Below, piece after piece: positions 55,989 to 64,000 of a DNA stretch of 64,000 bases. Location of the stretch: contig NZ_CP139960.1 of assembly GCF_034424215.1 (NCBI RefSeq), forward strand, positions 1,488,001 to 1,552,000, given 5' to 3'. The notes beneath the pieces were generated by a model that had not been told where the DNA came from, ran no database searches, and was given only the letters and a program-made list of their open reading frames with translations. The position numbers and the translations under genes are program-made. How positions within the stretch are numbered: the first letter of the stretch is position 1; each line of letters starts with the position of its first letter. The stretch comes from Niabella yanshanensis. GTDB lineage: Bacteria; Bacteroidota; Bacteroidia; Chitinophagales; Chitinophagaceae.

Positions 55989-58265
55989 TTAAGGCTGTAG
56001 AGAAACCGAGTAAGGCACTGCATCCATACCGGTGCCGCGTTCTTTATTGGGAACAGCACTCATGTCAAACTCCAAAACGCCCCCATCGGCTATGTCCGCA
56101 TAAGTAATCCAGTTGCGGTTGTGTACCTTATTATTGAGCTTAGCTGATTGAATATAGACGTTCTGCTCACTGTTATTATTGGCTTTTATGACAAATTGTT
56201 TTCCGTTTTCAAGCGTTATTGTAATCTTTTTAAACATAGGACTTCCAATAACGTATTGATCTGTTCCGGGGCAAACAGCGTACAGCCCCATAGCGCTTAG
56301 TACATACCAGGAGGAAGTTTCCCCCTGATCTTCGTCCCCCGGGAAGCCGTTGGGTGTTGCATTGTATATTTTACGCATGATGGTACGGAGCTGTCGTTGT
56401 GATTTCCAGGGCTGGCCAGAGTAATTATACAAATAGGCTGCGTGCTGCACCGGTTCATTGCCATGTGCATACTGACCCAGCCCCTGTATGACCATTTCTT
56501 TCATTTCATGAATTTCCCTGCCGTACGAGCCATACTTCACCGTATTGGGCGCCGTAAAAAGACTGTCCAGTTTTGCATTAAATTTTTGCCGCCCCCCCAT
56601 TAATTTGATAAGGCCATCTATATCGTGAAAGACCGACCAGGACCATTGCCAGGGGTTGCCTTCGGTAAAGGGATCACCCCATTCTACAGGGTCGAAATCC
56701 TTTGGAACCCATTTGCCGTTTTTATCCCGGCCTCTTACAAAACCAACGGAGGAGTCATACACATTTTTATAGTTGAACATCTGGCGCGCGAACACATCTT
56801 CATAAAATTTATTGCCCGTAGCCTTCGCCAGATAGTAGGCGCACCAATCGTTATAAGCATACTCTAACGATTTGGCACCACTTTCAGATACTTCCTTATA
56901 AGGAATATACCCCAGACTGAACCAAAACTGGTGTCCTTCCCGCCCACTCGAACCTCCCCAGGGGCCTTTATTGGTTGCTTCGTGATAATAGGCCTCCAGC
57001 GTTTTATGCGGATCAAAATTTCTGACGCCCTTTGCCCAGGCATCTGCCAGTAGCGAAATGGCATGGTTACCAATCATTACACCGGACATACCCGGATTGG
57101 ACCAGGTAGGAAAGAACCCATACTGTTGCTGCGCATCCAGTAACGACTGCATATAACGTCCCTGCATAGTGGGATGCAAAATATTAGTTAAGGGAAACTG
57201 CGCACGGAATGTGTCCCAGAAACCATTATCCGTGTACATGTAGCCGTCATGAATTTTATCATCATAGGGACTAAAATAATAAGGTGTCCCATCTTCTTTC
57301 AGATCATAAAATTTGTGACTGAACAGGTTGGCCCTGAACAGGCAGGAGTAAAACGTAGCCTTATCTTCCTCAGATCCGCCTTCCACTTCTACCCTGCCCA
57401 ATAAGCTATTCCAGGCCTGGTCAGCCGCCAGTTTCGTCTGTTCGAAATTTTTATGACCACCCAGTTCCTGCCTCATATTCAGCCGGGCCTGTTCAATACT
57501 GATATAAGATGAAGATACCTTAGCCTGCACCTTCACGCCGGGCTTAAACTGAAGATATGCGCCGGATTTTTGCCCTGAACCTTCCATTGCCCTTTCATGG
57601 ATCCTTTTCCCTTCCTCTCCCCAGGTTCCATATCCTCTAAAAGGTTGGTCAAACTGAATGACAAAATGATTTTTAAAATTCTTCGGAATAAATGTACCAT
57701 TTGTAACATATCCCTCTATCTTCCCCTCCTCCGGTAAAATTTTCACATAAGAAAACTTTGTATATCCGTCCAGTATTAAATAAGCATCTGCTCCTTTAGG
57801 GAAGGAAAATTTCAGATGCGCGGACCGTTCAGTGGGCGCTATTTCCGTAATGATATTGTTGTCAAATTTTACTTTATAATAAGAGGGCCGGGCAATCTCA
57901 TTATCGTGGCTGAATTGAACCGCGCGTTCTTCTTCGTTCACCTTCAATTTACCAGAAACAGGCATTAAAGAAAATACACCATAGTCTCCCATCCAGGGGC
58001 TGCATTGATGCACTTGCTGAAAGCCGCGGATTGTCGTTGCTTTATATGTGTATTTCCAGCCATCTCCATTTTTTCCGGTTTGTGGCGACCACGAATGAAC
58101 AGGGAACGGAAGCGCTATGGTAGGATAAACATTTCCATAGGAAAGATCCCAACTGGAATTGGTGCCCTGCAAAGTACTAACGTATTCTACCAGTTGCCTC
58201 TGTGAATAGCCATTCACGATAGTGCCCGCGGCGAGCATACACGTTAAAATTATTTTCTTCCTCAT
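55989..58265 (-). CDS. GH92 family alpha-mannosidase (second paralog)
   Basis: A 758-residue secreted enzyme with a signal peptide ending GYSQ. It is a different GH92 subgroup from the gene at 44045-46345: the start is QLVEYVSTLQGTNSSWDLSYGNVYPTIALPFPVH, and the catalytic segments are HGNEPVQH (Glu604) and GDEDQGETSSW (Asp646 region). Calcium-dependent exo-alpha-mannosidase activity is expected; the linkage is unknown. It starts 4 bp after the stop of the sigma-factor gene, so the two are co-transcribed and probably coupled. Confidence 0.92.
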   Translation of the reverse strand: MRKKIILTCMLAAGTIVNGYSQRQLVEYVSTLQGTNSSWDLSYGNVYPTIALPFPVHSWSPQTGKNGDGWKYTYKATTIRGFQQVHQCSPWMGDYGVFSLMPVSGKLKVNEEERAVQFSHDNEIARPSYYKVKFDNNIITEIAPTERSAHLKFSFPKGADAYLILDGYTKFSYVKILPEEGKIEGYVTNGTFIPKNFKNHFVIQFDQPFRGYGTWGEEGKRIHERAMEGSGQKSGAYLQFKPGVKVQAKVSSSYISIEQARLNMRQELGGHKNFEQTKLAADQAWNSLLGRVEVEGGSEEDKATFYSCLFRANLFSHKFYDLKEDGTPYYFSPYDDKIHDGYMYTDNGFWDTFRAQFPLTNILHPTMQGRYMQSLLDAQQQYGFFPTWSNPGMSGVMIGNHAISLLADAWAKGVRNFDPHKTLEAYYHEATNKGPWGGSSGREGHQFWFSLGYIPYKEVSESGAKSLEYAYNDWCAYYLAKATGNKFYEDVFARQMFNYKNVYDSSVGFVRGRDKNGKWVPKDFDPVEWGDPFTEGNPWQWSWSVFHDIDGLIKLMGGRQKFNAKLDSLFTAPNTVKYGSYGREIHEMKEMVIQGLGQYAHGNEPVQHAAYLYNYSGQPWKSQRQLRTIMRKIYNATPNGFPGDEDQGETSSWYVLSAMGLYAVCPGTDQYVIGSPMFKKITITLENGKQFVIKANNNSEQNVYIQSAKLNNKVHNRNWITYADIADGGVLEFDMSAVPNKERGTGMDAVPYSVSLQP

Positions 58266-58269
58266 CGTT

Positions 58270-58851
58270 TTAATTAATTGAAAATTCAGAAACCGCCAGA
58301 TTATTTTTTAAAAGACGTAAAGCTTTGCTGATATGCTTTTCAACGGTGCTGATAGAAATGCCCATACAACCCGAGATATCCTTATACGAAAGATCCTCAC
58401 TGCGACTCAACAAAAAAGCTGTACGGCATTTTTCGGGAAGCATATTGATGGTCAGTTCAATATTCGAGGTAAGGTCTTTTAGTTCACAGTCGTGACCTGT
58501 GTTGTAAGAAAGTAAAAAACCCCGGTGCATATCTACGTGCTTATTATAGGCCTTTCGTACTCCGGAGGATCGAAATTCATTTAAAATTTTAAATTTCATA
58601 GATTTCATGAGATAAGCCTTTAGAGATACCTGGATCTCAATTTTTAACCTGCGGTTGAACAGGCTGAGAAATATTTCCTGTACAATATCTTCCGCCATTT
58701 GCCTGGACATAAGTATTCGCTCCGCTGCTGAGGTCAGCAGGTCTTTGTAACGCTTGTAAATTTCATCAAAGGCCCGGTTCTCGCCATTTTGAAACAAATG
58801 GAAAAGTTCTTCATCCTGCAGGCTGCTATGGTAGTTTGCTACTTTAATCAT
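58270..58851 (-). CDS. ECF-type RNA polymerase sigma factor
   Basis: A 193-residue sigma-70 family protein from the ATG at 58851 (an alternative TTG lies nine codons upstream). Region 2 contains NGENRAFDEIYKRYKDLL and AEDIVQEIFLSLF. Region 4 contains MLPEKCRTAFLLSRSEDLSYKDISGCMGISISTVEKHISKA, the helix-turn-helix that reads the -35 element. It belongs to the Bacteroidota ECF group usually paired with a FecR anti-sigma and SusC/SusD genes, but here no anti-sigma gene is adjacent and the sigma gene heads an operon of glycosidases. Confidence 0.9.
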   Translation of the reverse strand: MIKVANYHSSLQDEELFHLFQNGENRAFDEIYKRYKDLLTSAAERILMSRQMAEDIVQEIFLSLFNRRLKIEIQVSLKAYLMKSMKFKILNEFRSSGVRKAYNKHVDMHRGFLLSYNTGHDCELKDLTSNIELTINMLPEKCRTAFLLSRSEDLSYKDISGCMGISISTVEKHISKALRLLKNNLAVSEFSIN

Positions 58852-58916
58852 GGCAATCGTTTTTAAGTTATTCAACAATCATTTTATAAAAGGCTTTGCA
58901 ATATTGCCGAACTTAA

Positions 58917-58946
58917 AAATGAAACCGGGGCATTTTTGTTTCATTT
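58917..58946. promoter_or_regulatory. 9-12-9 inverted repeat in the divergent regulatory region
   Basis: AAATGAAAC (58917-58925) and GTTTCATTT (58938-58946) are perfect complements separated by 12 bp, between the divergent sigma-factor operon and the sensor kinase gene. A 10-bp palindrome, GCAATATTGC, lies just beside it at 58898-58907. Both are candidate operator sites, for example for the AraC-type response regulator encoded downstream; binding is inferred only. Confidence 0.4.
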
Positions 58947-59049
58947 ATCTCCTTATTTGTACCAGCCCGGAACAAATCATCCTGCAGATTCAAAATTTTC
59001 GTTGAAATCAATTATTTTGTTGTTTTATACGCTTGTGCAATTGCCGAGA

Positions 59050-62000
59050 ATGAAAGGAAGAGTACTGATCATATTAATTGTTCTTCTAAGCCAGGTCTAC
59101 ACCGGGATTTCCCAGCCCTTTTACTTCACCCACCACCAGGTAGATGACGGGCTGTCGAATAATGCTGTTTTATGCATGATGCAGGATAAGCTGGGATTTA
59201 TGTGGTTTGGCACGCGCGACGGATTGAATCGATTCGATGGATTATCGTATAAAGTATTTAGAAACGACCCGGCTAATCCTCATACAATCGGTAGTAATGC
59301 AATTATTTGCCTTTCAGAGGCTGACAACAAAAAGATATGGGTCGGCACGGAAAAAGGGCTTTATATATTTGATGAGCTTACAGAAAAATTCACCCAATTT
59401 CCCAGCGCCGGCAATGGCGCTATTCAAGCTATCAAGGTAAAGGGCCATATGGTTTACTACATCACATTGTATGTTCTTTACAGCTACAATACAAAAACCA
59501 ATCAGGTCAAAGATCACCCTTATCCGAAAGAGGCTACCGCGTTTTCCATTTTTGAAGACAACAGTGTTTGGATTGCAACGTCAGCGGGTATGGTGGCCAG
59601 GTATAATCCGTCAAGTGACAAATTCGACAATACATACAATGTCTTCTCAAAATCTAACAATCCCGTATCGAAAAGGATACAGTCCATTTGTGATGCAGGA
59701 GGGGGAAAAATTCTGGTAGGGACTTCGAACGAAGGCTTAAAAATGCTTGATATTGGCAGAAAAGATTATAGCAACCTGATCACCTATAACGCTGACAAAA
59801 CAGATATTACCGTAATGGATATCTTACCAACAGGTGATCAACAATACTGGATTGCAACGCAGTCTGGTATCTATATCGTCGATCTTAAAACCAATGGATA
59901 TAATTATATCAGCAAAAAATTTGAAGACCCCTACTCGTTATCCAATAATATCGTCCAGTCTCTTTATAAAGACAAACAGGGTGGCATCTGGGCAAGCACT
60001 TATTTTGGAGGAGTAAACTACTACTCTTCTAAACAGATGAACTTTAAAAAATATTTCCCTAAAAAAAGTGAAACGTCCATCAGCGGGTATGCGGTGGGTG
60101 AAATACGCGGCGACAAAAACGGGATGCTTTGGATTGCGACGGAGGATGCGGGCCTTAACCGCTTCGACCCGGCCACAGGCCGGTTTACAAATTTTAATCC
60201 TGCCTTAAAAAGCGGAAGCGTTAGCTACTCAAATATTCAATGTCTGCTTGTTAACGGAGATTCTATCTGGGCGGGCACATTCCTGCATGGCCTTGATCTT
60301 TTAAGTCTTGATGGCCATCGTATTAAAAATTATAATACCGTCAACTCCAATATTGGCAGCAATTTTTCAGATGCGCTTTTAAAAACATCCACCGGCCAAA
60401 TTATCGCCGGCACTGATAAAGGGCTCTATATTTTTTCCAAATCCCGTAATAACTTTGTACCGGTTAATGCACTGCCTCAGACATTTTTTAGAGCTTTAGC
60501 CGAGGATAAAGACGGTAATATATGGGCCGGAACCTATGGAAATGGCGTGTATAAATATAATCCTGCGACTCAAAAATCGTATCATTATTCATTTTCTGTT
60601 GGCCATAATAAGAGTGTTGCCAGTAATATTATCAATTATATTCATTGCGAGGAAAATAAAACGATATGGCTCGCTACAGAAGGCGGACTGTGCCAGCTGG
60701 ATCCCGGGACGAATACTTTAAAAATATATACAACCCGGCATCAGCTACCTGCTAATGTAATATATACTATTATTGAAGATGAAAAGAAAAATTTCTGGAT
60801 CAGCACTTCCAGAGGGCTGGTGAAGTTCAACCCATCCAGCGGCCGTGTACAAACATTTTCAAAATCAGACGGGCTACTCACCGACCAGTTCAACTACCGG
60901 TCGGCCTACAAAAATAAAAATGGAAACATTTACTTCGGAAGTGTAAAAGGGATGATCAGCTTTCACCCCGATTCGATAAGCGATCCCCGGCTTCAATCGC
61001 CCGTTTACATCACCGGTTTCCAGGTATACAATAAGGAACTCAACATTGGAGACGCGGCTTCACCTTTGAAACAATCTATTTTATTTACATCCGATATCAA
61101 ACTACCTTACAACCAATCTTCCTTCAGCATAGATTTTGCCGCTCCCGACTATAGCGCTCCTATTACATTGAAGTATGCTTACAAGATGGAGGGTTTAGAC
61201 AAGACCTGGAATCACCTGCCCAGCAACAGAAAAGTCTATTTTACAGAACTGCCACCCGGCAAATACAGCTTTATTGTTAAAAACGACAATAACGCCGACG
61301 AATCAGGTGCAGCCCGATTAAATATCGAGATTGTACCACCGCTATGGTTAACCTGGCAAGCCTACGTTATTTATATCACGCTAACGTTATTGCTAACTTA
61401 TTTACTTATTATGTTTTTTGTAAACAGGTCACGGGAGCGTCATCAACGCAGGCTTGAAAAAATGGCGTTCGAAAAAGAAAAAGAGCATTATGAGGATAAA
61501 ATAGACTTCTTTACCAACGTTGCACATGAAATAAAAACACCATTAACCCTCATAAAAGGCCCCATGGAAAATATTATGGATGAAGTAGAGAATTCGCCTC
61601 TTATAATAAAAAACCTGGATCTGATGAGCCGCAATACGGACAGGTTGATGCATCTCGCTAACCAGATCCTGGACTTCAGAAAAATAGAGCAAAACGGCTT
61701 TCATCTTACCTTTGAATGTATCAATATTTCCGAAGTCATTCAAAACCTATTCAACCGCTTTAAGCCTATTGCAGAAAGCAACGATCTACAATTCACGATG
61801 GATATAAACGATGAAATTTTTGCGTACGCCGACGAAGAGGCGCTTATCAAAATATTCAGCAATCTTTTTGACAATGCCATAAAATATGCTTCAGGAAAAG
61901 TTCATATCACTTTACAACTCGTCGTAGACAGCAACAGCTATATTACAACCATCCAGAATGATGGTTTCATTATACCGCCGGAAGAAAAAGAAAAAATATT

Positions 62001-62184
62001 TGAAAGCTTCTACCGTATTAAAGAAACCGCTAACCAATCAGGAACGGGTATCGGACTTGCCCTAAGCCGCACCCTGGCAGAGATGCACAACGGTCACCTT
62101 ACACTCAATACTGATATAAAGGATGCTAATGTATTTGTGCTCAAACTACCTGTTGATCCTAAAAACGAAACCGCTTTTAAATGA
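59050..62184 (+). CDS. Periplasmic propeller sensor histidine kinase (split hybrid two-component system)
   Basis: About 1044 residues from the ATG at 59050, preceded by a signal-like segment (MKGRVLIILIVLLSQ); an in-frame start 38 codons upstream is less likely. Two 7-bladed-type propellers (repeats like DGLSNNAVLCMMQDKLGFMWFGTRDGLNRFDG and WIATEDAGLNRFDPATGRF) and a Y_Y_Y domain (YKMEGLDKTWNHLPSNRKVYF) sense a ligand in the periplasm. A transmembrane helix near 770-795 leads to HisKA with His826 (NVAHEIKTPLTLI) and HATPase (LFDNAIKYA, GTGIGLALSRTLAEMHNG). The kinase ends right after the ATPase domain; its response regulator is a separate gene with an ATGA overlap. It likely responds to the glycan degraded by the neighbouring enzymes. 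Confidence 0.92.
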   Translation: MKGRVLIILIVLLSQVYTGISQPFYFTHHQVDDGLSNNAVLCMMQDKLGFMWFGTRDGLNRFDGLSYKVFRNDPANPHTIGSNAIICLSEADNKKIWVGTEKGLYIFDELTEKFTQFPSAGNGAIQAIKVKGHMVYYITLYVLYSYNTKTNQVKDHPYPKEATAFSIFEDNSVWIATSAGMVARYNPSSDKFDNTYNVFSKSNNPVSKRIQSICDAGGGKILVGTSNEGLKMLDIGRKDYSNLITYNADKTDITVMDILPTGDQQYWIATQSGIYIVDLKTNGYNYISKKFEDPYSLSNNIVQSLYKDKQGGIWASTYFGGVNYYSSKQMNFKKYFPKKSETSISGYAVGEIRGDKNGMLWIATEDAGLNRFDPATGRFTNFNPALKSGSVSYSNIQCLLVNGDSIWAGTFLHGLDLLSLDGHRIKNYNTVNSNIGSNFSDALLKTSTGQIIAGTDKGLYIFSKSRNNFVPVNALPQTFFRALAEDKDGNIWAGTYGNGVYKYNPATQKSYHYSFSVGHNKSVASNIINYIHCEENKTIWLATEGGLCQLDPGTNTLKIYTTRHQLPANVIYTIIEDEKKNFWISTSRGLVKFNPSSGRVQTFSKSDGLLTDQFNYRSAYKNKNGNIYFGSVKGMISFHPDSISDPRLQSPVYITGFQVYNKELNIGDAASPLKQSILFTSDIKLPYNQSSFSIDFAAPDYSAPITLKYAYKMEGLDKTWNHLPSNRKVYFTELPPGKYSFIVKNDNNADESGAARLNIEIVPPLWLTWQAYVIYITLTLLLTYLLIMFFVNRSRERHQRRLEKMAFEKEKEHYEDKIDFFTNVAHEIKTPLTLIKGPMENIMDEVENSPLIIKNLDLMSRNTDRLMHLANQILDFRKIEQNGFHLTFECINISEVIQNLFNRFKPIAESNDLQFTMDINDEIFAYADEEALIKIFSNLFDNAIKYASGKVHITLQLVVDSNSYITTIQNDGFIIPPEEKEKIFESFYRIKETANQSGTGIGLALSRTLAEMHNGHLTLNTDIKDANVFVLKLPVDPKNETAFK

Positions 62185-62951
62185 TGAAACCTGTTATACT
62201 TTTAGTTGAAGACAATAAGGAAATATTGGAATTTATAGAAGCTAATCTTATTGACCAATACGAGATAAAGAAAACAACCAACGGTAAAGAAGCCCTTGAT
62301 ATACTTAGAACCGAACTCATTGATCTAATCGTAAGTGATGTAATGATGCCGGTTATGGATGGATTCGAATTTTGCCGCATCATAAAATCTGACCTGGAAC
62401 TGAGTCACCTGCCCTGTATATTGCTTACGGCTAAAAATACACTGCAGGCGAGGCTTCAGGGATTGGAACTGGGAGCAGATGTATATATAGAAAAGCCTTT
62501 TTCTCCCAAGCATCTTAAAATGCAGATAGCCAGCCTGCTGGCCAACCGGAACAAAATTAAAAACTACTTTGCCAACTCTCCCGCGGCACACCTGAAGACC
62601 ATTGCATACACGAAAGCCGATGAACGTTTTCTTGAAACTGTAAATCAAATTATTGAAGAACATTTGCAGGAACAGGAACTGGACGTAGACCGGCTGGCCC
62701 GCTATATGAATATGAGCCGTACTACATTCTACCGGAAAATAAATGCCATTTCAAATCTTACACCGAACGACCTGATTAATGTAACAAGGTTGAAAAAAGC
62801 CGCTGCTTTAATGGGTGAAGGATTTAACATCAACGAAGCGTCGGACCTGGTAGGCTATAACTCGCCCAAAATCTTCAGTAAAAACTTTGAAAAACAGTTC
62901 GGCATGATACCTTCAGAATATATACACGAACATTTAAAAGGTAAAAGGTAA
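62181..62951 (+). CDS. Response regulator, REC-AraC type
   Basis: A 256-residue protein. The receiver domain starts VILLVEDNKEILEF with phospho-acceptor Asp53 (IVSDVMMP), Thr in LLTAK and Lys in YIEKPF. The C-terminal AraC DNA-binding domain follows (LARYMNMSRTTFYRKINAISN, NINEASDLVGYNSPKIFSKNFEKQFG). In most Bacteroidota hybrid two-component systems this is fused to the kinase in one chain; here the genes overlap by 4 bp (ATGA). It probably activates the divergent glycosidase operon and is phosphorylated by the adjacent kinase. Confidence 0.92.
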   Translation: MMKPVILLVEDNKEILEFIEANLIDQYEIKKTTNGKEALDILRTELIDLIVSDVMMPVMDGFEFCRIIKSDLELSHLPCILLTAKNTLQARLQGLELGADVYIEKPFSPKHLKMQIASLLANRNKIKNYFANSPAAHLKTIAYTKADERFLETVNQIIEEHLQEQELDVDRLARYMNMSRTTFYRKINAISNLTPNDLINVTRLKKAAALMGEGFNINEASDLVGYNSPKIFSKNFEKQFGMIPSEYIHEHLKGKR

Positions 62952-63020
62952 TTAAACCGGACGGTGTTGCCTGCGCGCTGTTACTATTGTCTTTTCTCTC
63001 GTCTATTCTCGAATACTTTT

Positions 63021-64000
63021 TTATTTAAAAGAAACAGAAAGCTTTTTTTGTTCCTTATAGCCATATTGTTTGAGCAAAACGTCGGCTCCATTTGCCAGCT
63101 GGCCCGCAGTTGCTTCAATAGTCACCTGTTTTCTCTCCCCCGGCATTAACGTAAAATAATTATCAGACATTATAACAGGTAGAATCCGGGCTTTTGTTTT
63201 CCTGTCCACCAGCCTGATCCGGTTTCCGAAAGCAATTGTTTTTGAATGATTAGTGATCATCACAGTCAGCCGTCCGCTATCAGCAGCCGCCCGTCTCTCC
63301 TTTATTTCCAATGACATATTTGCTGACGGTAAATCATTTAGCGCTGTATAATCAAGTTCTTTTAATCCATTACGCCAATAAAAGTTATCAGCCAGTACAT
63401 TGCCCTTTCGATCCTTCAATTCCAATTTAATAAAATGCAGTGGGGAAAGGCGATCCAGGCTATTACTGCCAATGCGTGCATTATCCAAATTCAATGTAAA
63501 TGCCTCTTTGATATTACCCGCGGCTATATTCACATTTGCCACACTGGCATAGCCGGGTAAAGCTTTGCCATGTATATTATAAATAGTAGCAGTAGCGGTA
63601 AGATCCTTTATTTCTGATAACGTACTATTGATCACTTTTACCGCGTTATTGGCAGCATTCCATTGAATATGCACGGGTTCACAGGCTTTTTTGGCGCCCC
63701 AGTAAGCTCCTGTTGCATCGTAATAATAGTCGTAAGTCTGCCATACAAAAGAAGGGTATGCAGACTGGCTCATCCATATAATCAGCCCGGCAGCATCATT
63801 CCACATTTTATCGTTCCAGGCTTCATACATACCTTTCATCACTTCAATATTAAGGTACTGGGCCTTTTCACAAAACGCTTCCAGGCTTTGGGAGACACCA
63901 AACTGCGTATCAACCGATGCCTTATATTTTACGGGGTTAGCATTGGATGCCTCTTTTCCAAAAAAATGCCGGTTCCAAACCGTTGAGTCGGCATTTTTCA
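63021..64000 (-). CDS. GH2 family glycosidase, C-terminal part (5' end beyond window)
   Basis: About 326 residues of the C-terminal region are visible and the frame remains open to the right edge. The segment ATGAYWGAKKACEPVHIQW with GLIIWMSQSAYPSFVWQTYDYYYD matches the exo-beta-glucosaminidase/mannosidase branch of GH2, where the catalytic domain ends before Ig-like C-terminal sandwiches (NNAVKVINSTLSEIKDLTATATIYN). The catalytic acid lies outside the window. It is convergent with the response regulator gene, leaving only 69 bp between them, and probably belongs to the same glycan-degradation locus. Confidence 0.85.
   Translation of the reverse strand, partial: KNADSTVWNRHFFGKEASNANPVKYKASVDTQFGVSQSLEAFCEKAQYLNIEVMKGMYEAWNDKMWNDAAGLIIWMSQSAYPSFVWQTYDYYYDATGAYWGAKKACEPVHIQWNAANNAVKVINSTLSEIKDLTATATIYNIHGKALPGYASVANVNIAAGNIKEAFTLNLDNARIGSNSLDRLSPLHFIKLELKDRKGNVLADNFYWRNGLKELDYTALNDLPSANMSLEIKERRAAADSGRLTVMITNHSKTIAFGNRIRLVDRKTKARILPVIMSDNYFTLMPGERKQVTIEATAGQLANGADVLLKQYGYKEQKKLSVSFK

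Noticed and set aside
1-64000. CRISPR arrays, insertion sequences and rRNA operons
   Set aside because: No regularly spaced direct repeats, transposase genes or rRNA-like sequence were noticed when reading the window.

Overview
The window looks like chromosomal DNA of a Bacteroidota member, most likely a Chitinophagaceae-like soil or plant-litter glycan degrader. I see SusC/SusD pairs, lipoprotein signals with SusD-type N-termini, hybrid-type two-component regulation with a propeller sensor, GH92/GH43/GH31 enzymes, and promoter-like sequences of the Bacteroidota type (TTTG, about 19 bp, TAnnTTTG). The family-level placement is inference from gene content.

Region 1 (1-14.2 kb, minus strand) is a nonribosomal peptide/polyketide cluster. 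A loading module specific for threonine (A-T) is fused to KS-AT-ACP and a beta-aminotransferase; the next gene is C-A(Thr)-T-TE. A third NRPS gene, cut by the window start, begins with an adenylation domain whose binding-pocket code resembles proline codes. A GT61-like glycosyltransferase lies upstream. Collinear logic predicts a 3,4-diamino-5-hydroxyhexanoyl unit joined to threonine, which I do not recognise as a described product.

Region 2 (14.4-30.4 kb) is mostly housekeeping and accessory genes on both strands: an alpha-glucan phosphorylase homologue that lacks the PLP lysine, a Gfo/Idh/MocA oxidoreductase, an L,D-transpeptidase lipoprotein, a MORN-like repeat protein, a large propeller-amidohydrolase, a SemiSWEET, an APH(6)-like kinase, a GNAT, a broken M23 peptidase gene, an AHSA1 protein, a drug-efflux-type MFS transporter, an AraC regulator and an LpxL-like acyltransferase.

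Region 3 (30.7-42.0 kb, minus) is a nutrient-uptake operon with the order SusD, lipocalin-like lipoprotein, DUF4961-like lipoprotein, SusC, SusD, SusC, and no enzyme inside it. A divergent Lgt-like gene follows.

Region 4 (43.1-64.0 kb) is a carbohydrate-degradation locus: ROK kinase, GH92, SGNH hydrolase and sialate O-acetylesterase-like protein on minus; a second O-acetylesterase-like gene on plus; then GH43, GH31, GH92 and an ECF sigma factor in one minus-strand operon. Divergent to that operon is a two-component system in which the usual hybrid polypeptide is split into a propeller histidine kinase and a REC-AraC response regulator with an ATGA overlap. A GH2 gene runs off the right edge. 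GH92 alpha-mannosidases with GH2, GH31 and esterases suggest an acetylated, alpha-mannose-containing glycan as target (inference). No rRNA, complete tRNA, CRISPR array or insertion sequence was seen.
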